In this document: positions 20,888 through 41,205 of the stretch, piece after piece
How positions within the stretch are numbered: the first letter of the stretch is position 1
Layout: each line of letters begins with the position of its first letter
NCBI GenBank assembly: GCA_963920765.1
Contig: OY987245.1
Location: forward strand, 1,118,501 to 1,182,500
DNA length: 64,000 bases
Reading direction: 5' to 3'
Origin: Ulota crispa
Lineage: Eukaryota; Streptophyta; Bryopsida; Orthotrichales; Orthotrichaceae
Program-made: the position numbers and the translations under genes
The notes under the pieces: generated by a model
Database searches by the model: none
What the model was told of the DNA's origin: nothing
What the model saw: only the letters and a program-made list of their open reading frames with translations

Positions 20888-23876
20888 AATAAAGTGATTT
20901 GCGTGAATTTGTTATGAGCCTTGTTTTTTTATAATAAAACAAGTTAGTAAATAGTAACCCATTTAGGACTTTAAAATATGTATTTTACAAAATTTTGGCT
21001 TATCACAAGTTTCATCAAAACTTTTGCTGCTAAAATTTTTGTTACTTAAGGGGATGTTTTTTAGCATGAAAGATGTGCATATGGATGTTTCCTACATATC
21101 TATGGAATCAAATCTCAAAAATTCATCACCAACATTTTTCAATAAATCATCATGTAAACCCATGAATTTCTTACAAAACAATTCACCAAAAATGGAGTTT
21201 TCATTTTTAAGAACTGAAATTTGATATACATGCTTTATATTGCATAAGGATGCAACGATAATTTTTCCCACCAAAATTGATCAACACTATGTTTAAACAG
21301 AAAAAAGCTAATTGATTCATACTCGGAATTCGTAACTGGTCGGCACCCTACTGTACGCTATAGAATTGTTTATGTTTGCTGATTGTGCAAAACTTGCAGT
21401 CGTAGAACCCATGGCGCTAAGGTCCTTTTGGATATATGATGATTCATTACATGTACAGTATTGTTCATCTAGAATAAGAACAAAACATCACAACAGTGAC
21501 AACATCAATCATAATTTCTGGCAATTATTTTCATTTCTGGACGGGGATCATAATCTAATCCTAAATCTCTCTAAATCGTGAAAGCTCTATTTAGTTGAAA
21601 AGCCTTGGTTTAGGTTCATATAAATTTGAAGTTGTTTCCGAGGGAATGTACAACAAATATCTATAAAATAGTAATCAAATCTTTGGATGTGAAAACATCG
21701 TCATAACTTTTAGTAAGATTCCTCTTCAGCGCTACGGGCTTAGGCTTCCTTCAAAATGTGTTCAAAATATTCCCAAAGACTAAATTAAATTTAGCATGCA
21801 TGATAGATTCCAAATCATTGGTCGGCAACATACTGCAAACATATATTCAAGGTGATGCTTGCCTATGCTGACAAGATGCAATCCCATTTGGTCAAAATCC
21901 TTCATACCCTTAGGAAAGCAGGGAGAAATCTTTCCAAGTATTGACTGTGCACATCCAACAAATATGTGCATGCTTGTTGATTCTTTACAACTAATATCCA
22001 TTTTCATATCGAGCTTTTAATACTCTACAACTCATATTTGCCTAAAGCTTTGATTGTATTTAACAATTAGGTAGTTGAAATTTTGAAATGGCTTAGTGGT
22101 TGCCTCTCTCTGAGCTTAATTGAAGGATTCATTAAGCCAACACGGCGGGTAGCTGCAATCCTGCAAATGTAAACTCTACAAAATCCAAACTTCCTTCAAC
22201 CCAAAGTTATTGTCATTCTACAAATCGTTTAACCATACCCAATAGCCCAAGTAGTACTTGAACACATTGTAACCAGGTTGTCATGCGCAGGTGTGCAAAG
22301 ATCCCAGTCACCCAGCTTGAAACGCCCTTACTAGTTTCAGGAGAAGAAGGGAAGAGTTTTTAAACTGCTTTGGTTGTACTGTATAACCGTTGCTATGGGG
22401 CAAGCCTCTAATGAATAATTCTCGGGCAAAAATTCCCCATGAATGTGAGTGTCCGTTCATTTTGCATGATATCTGATTTCAAACCAAGCTCGATCGCATG
22501 ATTCGCATCACCCACTTGGCCACGAGAATGACGACTGACGAGACCCCGTTTTCATGCAAGGATCAACAGGGAACTGATCCTAGATTCCTAGTATCCTACT
22601 TCTGTACTTCCTACCATAATTTTCTAAAACTTCCGGAACTAATCCTGTCCTAAGGCTAAACCCTGCTTCTCGATAGTACCAACCCAGGCTATAGACAAGA
22701 CAGACAGCCTGGATCGACACACTGCAACTTGTTCAAGGTTCACAGTACGTCAGCAGGACAGCTTTTGCTGATCCTCCGGAGTCCCCCCTAAAGAAAGCAC
22801 ACACAGTGACACAGGTCACAGCGCACGGTAATTCCAACCAAAGACCGGTTGACTTGGTGAGCGAGATTCGCCTTGACCCTACACAACAGCACGATATTCT
22901 CTCATAGCATAGCTGATTTAACACGTATCTCACTCAGTGCAAGTTGGAATTTACTTAACAGTGGCCATTGGATGCCCTCCAGGTCAACTTGCATCCCGGG
23001 AATGAGGAGCGTTGGAGGAGCCGCACCAGAATTGCTAAGCAACCCGGGGTTGCCTAGCAGTAGTTTGTGGAATTATTGTGTGGACCGCAGAGAGAGGTCC
23101 TGACTGTTGCAGAGCCGTTTCGACGTTTTCGATGCTGTTTCTGAATACCTCCGGATCAGTTCGTAGCGTTCTGATTAGCACAGACTGTTGTATGTTGCCA
23201 GTGTCGATATGCGAAACCCGTGTTGTTGGAGCCTGAACCTCATTGGCTCAGTGTGCGACTGGCAGTGGAGCACACAAGCAGTCAATCAATTATGTGGAAG
23301 CTGCACACTTAGGCTGCGACAAGGCCGTAATTCTACCAGTTGGTGAGATCCGTTCAGGAGTAGATAATTATGTAGTATCTGACTATCGATCTTCTGTCGA
23401 GACCGCCGACATCGTTTCTCAATTGTTGTGAAGGAGAGCTAGGAGCAGGTGTACGTCTCGATGGGTACAGCCAAAGGTGTGGGACGTTCTATCAAGCAAA
23501 CAGCAGGTCAGTATGTGTACAAATCTAGCTTTCTGCTGTTGCATGCTAACATGCCGGGATACAATAGCATTTTACCGACAAACCGAAGATAAAATTTGCA
23601 GGTCGGAGTTTTTATCTTAGATCTTCGTCGCAGTGTTTCGTAATATGCACCCTTGGTGGACACCGAGCTTGCCGCAGTCAACGTGGTTCAGAATTGAGAA
23701 TATTTCATGGCGAGGCAGTCATCGTCTGTATCTTTTGCACCAACATGGACGTAGAGAGTAGGGTTGAATTGCAGTGGCAAGTTGTGTGAATGGTAATTTG
23801 AGGTGCTGGTTTTTCATTCTTTTGTCACAAGATCAGAAGTGGGTTGAATACAGGTCAAAGAGTGTGGATACTACCA
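20888..23876. other. Upstream flank and probable promoter of the receptor kinase
   Basis: About 3 kb without a supported coding region. From about 22500 the base composition becomes less AT-rich, as expected for promoter or 5' UTR of the gene starting at 23877. A 14-codon upstream ORF starts with an ATG near 23742 and ends before the main start, and could lower translation. Confidence 0.4.
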
Positions 23877-33061
<9,185 letters not shown>

Positions 33062-34037
33062 AGTATACCCGATAATTATCGACCTGCCCGGACCTGCCGC
33101 TCCTGCCCCACTTGCTTTGCTGCATCCGATTTGCTAGATTGCCCAAAGATTGATTGCAATAACAACAACAGGCTCCGGTGTACTTGTAGAATTTTTTTTT
33201 CCTTACACGATAAATTTTTTACTGTTGGAAGTTTGTTCACTGGAACCCTTCGGAATAAGTAACTTGGCTGAAGAAGTTGCATACGTTACTGAAATTACTT
33301 GCGAAGTCCCCTCTGGTCTGTACATTCTGTTGACTTCGACAGATTTTCCATTGTGGCTTGATACCAGTTTGTTCTGCATGTTCTCTCAACTTGATTCTGA
33401 GTTTCATCACAAATGCCTTCCTTCAATAGATTTAGTCATGGTTGTCACATTAGGCAAGATTTGACTATTGGACAAAACAAGCAATCACATGACAAGCAAT
33501 CACATGAAATGGGTGATATGGATGGACTTGATTCCCACTCTTGCATTTTAGGGTTTTTAACCTAAAAATATATAACCAAATTAACATCTTTCATTTTTAT
33601 TAAGCGATATGGTTTTAAATCACGTTTTGACTTCATATTGTCAAGTTGACAACAATATGTATCACCTCTACATCAAATGGACATGAGCTCAGTTGGGCAC
33701 TTCTCCTGGATGACGAAGTGGATGGACAAGCGGTCCAGTGAGACAACCATGGTTTCAGTTTTATTGCACTTCAGTCAAAAGGAGAAGTGATTGTGTCTCT
33801 GCGGAATAACATCAACAAAATATTCTTGATTTTTATGAGTGTGAAGTGCTAGTTATGTGTGCTCCTCTTGCACTTTTTGCTAGAATGAGAGGTGATGTCG
33901 TGGACACTGAACATGTCACACTAATATAAGAAAGTCATAAAAGTTAACCTTTTTGAAAGATGGGAAAGATATTTAAAAAAAGCCTTAAAGTTTTTCTTGA
34001 TTCCTCATTGTCACATGGAGCAAAGGCATTTAGTATA
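33062..34037. other. 3' flank of the receptor kinase with a reversed repeat copy
   Basis: The 3' UTR and flank of the kinase gene. About 33480-33745 is a reversed copy of the second intronic repeat family (TTTTGACTTCATATTGTCAA block). No further gene seen. Confidence 0.45.
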
Positions 34038-34338
34038 AGGTAGGAGGTTCTAAAACAGAGCGTTTAAGGGTTGAACTGAATTTTGGGGAGGTGAAATTTT
34101 TTGAAATATTTTTTAATAAATTTTTTTTGAAAGACAAGAGGAATTGGCATTTAATTCAAGATGTTTCATATTTTTTTGAGTTTTGTGAAATTAGTTATGA
34201 AAATTTGAAGTGGAAAGGCCATAGGTCTTTAAAGTGGTGCACCTCCTCAAATATACATCACCTGAACATTGTTGAAGGGCTATGAAAAATAACATGTACA
34301 TATTGAATACGTTTGAGGAAGTGCACTGTTTTAGAGCA
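34038..34338. mobile_element. TAAGGTAG-family MITE, approximate borders
   Basis: Starts TAAGGTAGGAGGTTCTAAAA. The sequence to about 34262 is the reverse complement of 18390-18614. A further partial unit with TTTGAGGAAGTGCACTGTT follows at 34310. The right end is uncertain. Confidence 0.5.
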
Positions 34339-35334
34339 TGCAAATTTCAACCGTACAATCTTGTAGTGTGCATGTTGTGGATGATACAGATAAGATTTGG
34401 GGCCATTTGATCATATAGATTGAAAGATTATAATGTTTTAGTGTTGAAAAAAAATGCTGAAATTTTCCTAAAAACACATTTGGAGGTGAAATTTGATTTC
34501 TAAACCTACTCAAATGAAAAAAAAATGTAAAGTGATTCAAACCAATATACAAACACATTGGTGAAAGAAAATATCAATTAACATACTCATTTTGTTTGCA
34601 AAATTGTTTTGAAATGCTTCTCATTCACTTAGAACTTCTTGGATTGATATGAAAATTTAACCACAAAAACAAGACTAGCATATGCAACTTATCCAACAAA
34701 TATTGAAAACAATGTATTTATGAAGAAGTTATAAGCCACCAAATTTCATTGTAAAGCAAGAATGTGTGGATTTTGAACTTTGAGTTGCTCCCAAACATTC
34801 AAGAAAACTTAGACTAACATGAAAATTGTACCACAACTACTAGACTTTAGGGGGAACAAAATCCATCAAATTTTATTGAAAACAAACATTTGATGAAAAA
34901 GATACAAGCCCCCAAAGTTGCAGTCATCACAATGCAATGTGGTGAACTCAAATTGACCTTGTGAACTTTGAATGGTTTTAACAAACTCAATATGTCTTAG
35001 ATTGAGCTGAAAATTCTATCCTAGAAACTAGACTAGCATGCGCAACATTGACAACAAAGTTTATTGAATCTAGACAATAACGTAGGAGTTACAACATTTC
35101 TAGTAGAAGGGATGGATTGCTAGGGGACACTTTCTGTTCCCTTAGGCAATGAGGAGTTAATGTACTTTTTACTTACCATCCCTTTCTTTTTGTTCCACCC
35201 TTGGCTATTCTTTTTTGCACAATTTACAATTTATAATCTCAAAGCTTGCAAGTTTTTATGGAAATGTTTTTAAACAACTATAATGAATTTTTTAGTGAAA
35301 TAACTATAATGGCAATATATGTTAAGTATAGCCC
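34339..35334. other. AT-rich intergenic, nothing recognised
   Basis: No coding frame. Internal words such as TGAAAATT(G/C)TA(C/T)C(A/C) plus ACTAGACT recur loosely at about 34650, 34830 and 35010, suggesting an old degenerate repeat. Confidence 0.35.
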
Positions 35335-35821
35335 TTAACCCTTGAGCAACCCAGAGATAGTATATTGTCTATGGGGATTAGAAAATAGGGTCCTATGTCT
35401 TGCTTGTACAATGTACTAGAACTAGGGTAGGGTGGTACAAGAGTGGTAGGGAGTGGAGTACTAGGGTTCCTAGTGATTATGATTGGTCTCACATGAGTTA
35501 TCTCAATTTTGTAAAAACCACATGCTTGTGAGTGTGAGTAGGTTTGCCTAAACCAGATTTTGAGATGGGTGCTCAGGGATTAACCCATGAGCACCCAACT
35601 TGTGATTCAACATTTGGAGACTAGATGGGGGTTTAGGGTAAGAAATGGGCATCAAAATTTGAAAATTGACATAAAAAAAATGTGACCTTAGAACTAGAGT
35701 ACCCCACTCCCCCTCTCCCTTTGCACCCCTGTACCCGCAGCAGTATAACCTTGACACATAAACAAAATTTATTTTCAATCCCCACCGACAAGATCCCGTC
35801 TTTGGGGCGCTCAAGGGTTAA
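35335..35821. mobile_element. TTAA-flanked element with CCCTTGAGC ends
   Basis: A 487-bp unit: TTAACCCTTGAGC on the left and GCTCAAGGGTTAA on the right, a perfect 13-bp inverted end including TTAA. Non-coding. It looks like a separate subfamily of the TTAA group. Confidence 0.7.
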
Positions 35822-36038
35822 GATTCTACTTTCAAATTATCACTATTATCAAAATCCCTTCTACTGTGAGTTCTGTTATTTTGTGATTAATAAAAAATTC
35901 CATGATTTTTGACATTTTTTGCACACAAGTAGTTGTATTTAGCAAACAAAAAAAATACTAATCTCCTATGCATAGGAGGACCAATTGAACATAATTGCCA
36001 AAAACCTAAAAGCTCAAAATCAATGTTTTCTTAACCAT
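35822..36038. other. AT-rich spacer
   Basis: Short gap between two TTAA-flanked elements. Nothing recognised. Confidence 0.4.
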
Positions 36039-36993
36039 TTAACTCCTAAAAGACCATTGTCCCTTTGGGGGACAAGTTGGACTTCAAGCATTTACCTATG
36101 GTTAAACTACTTTGTGTGATTTTTTGAAACTTTTGTTGAAGATGGGGAATTCAAATATATATGTAGGCATCCTATTTTTTCTTCATTCCAATATTTGATA
36201 AAGAAGTTATGTATTAATTTATGAAAATTTGGGGAGGACTACCCATCCGGGCAACCCAAAACATTTTTTAAATTGCTTTTTTTAAAATAAAGATCTGAAA
36301 ATGGTTATTTAGATTCTTTTATGCATAAGAAGCTTTGAATCATTAAATTTCAATTAATGAAATGAAAGTTATGAGGAATTTTTGTTTGCAGGCAATTATG
36401 GATTCTCTATCCTAAAATAAACTTTGAAGTCCTTTATTTTACTCAATTTTCATTATTTTGGAAAAAAGGTTAAACCAAAGGAAGTAGATCGTTTATCACA
36501 ACATTACGACTGTTGGGATTTTTATTTTTGATTTCAATAATTAGATTCTCAAAAATTTAGTGTTTTGACTCATTTTCTACTTCTTTTTACTTACTATTTT
36601 TTCCCATGTGTCGTATAGTTCCAATTGATTTGAAAATTCTCCCACACATACTTAACTTGATCTCCTACATGGAAAAAATAAAGCGCAACTTTGGGTAGAG
36701 CAATTTTTTTGTTATAAGAGTGGTCAAAGGCTTCTAAAATTTTTGGGTAGCATGGAAGAAAAACTTTTTTTTTCACTTTAGATGTAAATATCTCACTACT
36801 CTCCATTTGAAATGAGCTGATTTTTTTCCCACAAGTACTTTGTCCAATCTAGGGCAAGATCCTATAGTTGGATTTCCCAAAAACAAAACATAAAATCCCT
36901 TTTTACTAAACTTCCTAGAAGTGGCAATTTTTAGTGATTTTCACCAAAAAAAAAAAAAAAAAAAAAAAAAACATTGGGTCCTTTAGGGGTTAA
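36039..36993 (+). mobile_element. TTAA-flanked element, reference full-length copy
   Basis: 955 bp from TTAACTCCTAAAAGACC to GGTCCTTTAGGGGTTAA. Next to the left end lies a hairpin, GTCCCTTTGGGGGAC, shared with copies at 52148 and 57422. A run of about 29 A interrupts the right end near 36943-36971. At about 36715 it keeps the uninterrupted site that is occupied in the copy at 16735. No ORF. Confidence 0.85.
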
Positions 36994-37124
36994 GGACCAA
37001 GCAAGTATAGAACCATATTTTGATTGCAGAGAGTGTGGCATAAAGAGTGAAACCACTCAACAATTTGGAAATTGGCCTTCAATAATGCATATGATCACAA
37101 GAACTTTGCATCCAATTAAAAAAA
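36994..37124. other. Spacer
   Basis: Short stretch between repeats. No feature seen. Confidence 0.4.
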
Positions 37125-37435
37125 GGAAAATTTCATGGATACCCCTAAAGTTTGCAATAATTTCATAGATACACTTGCTTTTTCAGATATTTCACAGATA
37201 CCTTTGGACCAACATTTTCAGGTTTTTTTTGTTGTGCATGCCACTTCTTTTCTTTCCTTGTGCACACACATAGCAAAAAGAAGTATTGAGCACACAAAGG
37301 AAGAAGGGAAGTGACATGCACAACAAATAAATTGCTTGAAAATTTTGGTCCAAGAGTATCCGTGAAATTTTGGAAAAAGCAGGGGTATCTATGAAATTAT
37401 TGCAAATTTGAGGGGTATCCATGAAATTTTCCCTC
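37125..37435. mobile_element. Hairpin MITE with GATACC repeats
   Basis: The left arm (GGAAAATTTCATGGATACCC...) and the right arm are inverted copies of about 100 bp, each with three TTTCA(T/C)(A/G)GATAC-like units. The loop contains further imperfect inverted sequence around GTGCATGCCACTTC / GAAGTGACATGCAC. Non-coding. Confidence 0.7.
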
Positions 37436-37494
37436 AAAAAAAAGACAATGGAATTGGGTATGTGAGTTGACAAATGATGGTGTTTATACATTAT

Positions 37495-37697
37495 CACTAG
37501 AAGAAAAACAAGGATAAACGACTACCATAAATCACAATGACTAGGTCACCAAATCTGCCTTGCAATTGCACAAACAACAACACAACAACTGCACAACTAG
37601 ATTGTAGTTGTGCAAATGTTGTGCAGTTGCAAGGCAATTTTGGTGACCTAGTCGTTGTGATTTGTGGCAGTTGTTTATCCTTGTTTTTCTTCTAGTG
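37495..37697. mobile_element. CACTA-ended hairpin MITE
   Basis: 203 bp, beginning CACTAGAAGAAAAACAAGG and ending in its exact inverse. The triplet TAT is duplicated at 37492-37494 and 37698-37700. Inverted similarity continues for most of the length, so the whole element can fold into one hairpin. Both the ends and the 3-bp duplication fit the CACTA superfamily. Confidence 0.85.
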
Positions 37698-37700
37698 TAT

Positions 37701-39591
37701 GGTCTCAAAATATGTATCCATTTTTTGTCAAAGATGGATCAAAGCAACAATATAATACGTCAAATATACAAAAAGGATGTCACATTTCAATTGTGCAATC
37801 CTAAAAAAAATTCAAATTGCTTAAGAAATATGCGCAAGTTATTTTTGTATATAGTAGTAGTATAATTGTAGTATTTTAAGATCTATTGGAATGGTGCTGT
37901 CCTTTCATTTTTAAAACTTGTCATCCTACATTTAAGGCCAATTCTTGATTGTATTTACTGATTAGATTTTCCATGGCACTTATCAAATTACTTGTAGAAC
38001 TATGTTAGGGTAGCAAATAGAATAAGATTTTTGACCCCTTTTGTCCACTTAGCTACACTTTGTGATTGCCATTTTAATCTATTTTGTGTGAAACTAGTGT
38101 TATTAGCAAGGTGGGAAACCTTGCTTTCTATCAATACAAGGCTCTTTTCAAGCACATCTTTCATGAAAAGTCAACATTCAAAACCATACAAGCATGTAAA
38201 ACTAAAGATTTTCCGCGTATTGCTCACTCAATTGTTATAATATTTCACATCCAAGAGTAGATTTGGTTGAAATCTTGATATTTTGCAACAAACAAGTTGT
38301 TCTTCCCATTTGTACGGTTAGATTATTCAAATTGGATCCCTATATGATTCAAAGGCACATCTAAGTTTACCACCCCTATTTTTAGTGGATTTGTGAAATA
38401 CGTGTGGTCCTTAACAAGTTAAGGCTAATGTCAATTCACAACATCAAATGCACCACATACAACTTCAATCTCATTAATTCCTAAAACCCCAAGTAATGTC
38501 ATTCTTGACTCTTAAATGCTAAAGATGCTATTTTGTGGAGTTGAGATGAAAATTTTGATACTAGATGACAAAAGTAATGATTTCTCATCCAAATTATATC
38601 CAACTAGATATTGAATGCATAGATGACAAAAGACGCCTTTTTAGTGTGCTTCACCACTTCTATCTCCTTGCTCTTAAATTAGAATCTTAGTTATGAAAAT
38701 GATGTTTGAAATTCCAGCCCAGTTAATGAAATGTAGCTTAGTAAGAGTCCAAATCTAGTATACACCAATTTAAAAATTTGAAACTTTCCATATTTGGGAT
38801 ATTATATTGCAATGTGAACCTTATGCCTATTGATGATCTAGTTATGACAAAAAAATTTGGTTAACTCCAAAATGTTTCATATCATAATTTATACCCATGG
38901 TGAAACTTTCAAGCTTGTTTTACATTTGATATGAATTTTCTTTCAAAAACTCGTCGTATATCAAATTCCACCATCAAATCTAAAAAGGGTACTTATAAAC
39001 ACATGTGATATTATCTCCAAGAAAAGAAAAAAAATTGATCCCATTTCAATTGTAATATAGTCCATATAGAAAATTCTGGAACTTAAACCTCATGGTCATA
39101 GGCTTAGCATTTAGGGGTTTACTAGATTTTGTACTAAGGTAACCTTACCTATAACCAAGCATTTCATAATTTAGAATACTTCTAGGTCTTGGAAAATTTA
39201 AGAAATAAATCCGTAGGATTAGTCTTTCAACAAACTATCATGAAACATCATTTTTGTGGAAAAAAGTATTATAGAATATTTTATATTAAAGGGCAAAGTT
39301 ATAGCCTATAGGGCCCCTAAAAGCAACTCTAGACTAACCTTGAAGCTGTTTGGATGTGTTCCTATAGCGGCACTTGATGGTCCCAATCCCAACCCTCCCA
39401 AACTAGCTTAGCACTTGACATGTGACAAGATTTGCTTGTGCAAGTAGAATTCACTATCTCACTTTGAGTTCAATAGTGTATGATGAAACCCTTAAATCTA
39501 GGGTGCAAGATTGAGTGCTACTTGGGATTGGGTGTGTTTACCTTACTTGTGCAATTTGAAAGAACATTTTCAAATTATTGGAAGATTTCTT
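37701..39591. other. AT-rich intergenic, nothing firm
   Basis: No coding frame. TTAATTCCTAAAACCCC at 38474 and CATTTAGGGGTTTA near 39110 could be ends of a degenerate TTAA element, but the right side lacks an intact TTAA. Confidence 0.3.
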
Positions 39592-41205
39592 AACCCATTA
39601 ACGACTAAGGTTCAGAGAATACGTAGCTAAAGAATGGTGTGGAATTTCCAGACCATTCCCTTGGAGGGAGGGCAGCCTTGAGTAGTGCTACGGAAAGTTA
39701 TGAACGTTGTGATCCACATCGGCACAATCAATCAAATGCTAATCTATGCTGTCTGGTTTTCTGACAACGTATGCCCAACAGCTGGCATATTGAAAAATAT
39801 TGCCACATGGGAATTTGTTAGGGACATAACGTGAGGATATGGTCCCGATTCTCAGCTCTCCACCACTCAAATTCTCAGTTTTCAATAAAACCCAAGACGT
39901 AGTGTAATCTGATTTGAGGTAGACAAAAAACATCTCCATTCACGATACACAAATTGAACCGGTATCAACAAACAGTCCCCGGAAAATTACTATATCAATT
40001 CTCATAGACATGTCAAGTGAGGGGTATGAGGGGTACATGATATTTGAATGCGTCACAACTGACACGATTGCTCTAGATTCATTCTTGAAGAGCCCGAATT
40101 CCTTACTCCAATCATAGCTCACATACACCTGGGACTCAACCTTACCCAAGCCTATCTCTACTACTTCCTTAGAAGTAGCAGAGGTGCGCATTAATATCTC
40201 TGATGACACACTCAGAGTTGCAGCAACCTGATGAACTGTACCGTGGCTTCTGCCATTATGAATAGCACCACGCATTGATTGCGGAAGTCTGCAACATGAA
40301 TGCCTCGTTACTTGAACTGAGAGCCTTACTAATAAGCACAGACCTGTCAAGAGTAAACCATATCTGACTATCGTAACCTAGGTATGAATGCAGATGATGA
40401 GAACCAAACACACACGCGCACGGGGCCCAATAACAAAGCAAAGACCAGCAAGTGCAAATCTGAGCGTATCCAAAAAAGTGCGCATGAGAGAGAAATGACA
40501 CGAGACAAGGAATAAGCAGTAACACTAAGGTATTATTCAAATGCTAAATCGGAGAGTAGCCGACTGAGATGCGAGATTAAATAAATTCAGAGTACACTAG
40601 ATTAATCAGTAAAATTCCATCGGTCCTACAAAAAAAATCAAAAAAATCAAAAATGGGCAGTTCATTATATCAGAGGGTACAAGAGAGCAACATGCAGTGA
40701 GAGCCTCCAGATCACCCTCGTCTGAACTCCACCCACCTGAAGATAGAAATATGACACAACAGTTGAAAGAATAGGAAACTCAATAAATGTCAATCACTAA
40801 ACAAACCCACGCAACCACGAGCTGTGCCACAGCATGCAGGGGTCAAGTGAGGCAGTCCGATACATCCAAGGGGGCGCAGTATGCCATAAAAGAGCAATCT
40901 TTGATTGCCTGGTGTCTAAGAGAGAGCCCATTGGGAAGAGAGAGATAGGACAAGGTTTACCCACATCTTACCACAAAAGAGTAACCACCGTCTCACGAGA
41001 GAGAAGAGATAAACCTTCCAATATCTGTCTACTCCCTAAGCAGAACCTTTCACCACATGCACCACCTGTTACTATTTTGTTCCCAACCCTGCCTAGCGCA
41101 GTTCGAACAAATACGCCATCTTCTCACCTGCCCTTGCCGCTTTGTCCACAGAATGTCTGGTTCCCGGCACATCTCAAAGAAAGCTTATGACTAGATTCAA
41201 GTTTA
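39592..41205 (-). other. Downstream flank of the LRX-lectin gene
   Basis: Likely 3' UTR and flank of the minus-strand gene. On the minus strand one frame stays open from 40350 to 39739 with a single TGA at 39940-39942, about 200 codons. Its sequence shows no family signature. It may be chance, a decayed ORF or part of the 3' UTR. Confidence 0.3.

Noticed and set aside
37560..37660. Interrupted repeats that look like a short CRISPR-style array
   Set aside because: They are the two inverted arms of a hairpin MITE in a plant genome, not direct repeats with spacers.
38474..39122. Candidate TTAA-flanked element
   Set aside because: The right end reads GGGGTTTA, so TTAA is missing, and the interior matches no other copy.
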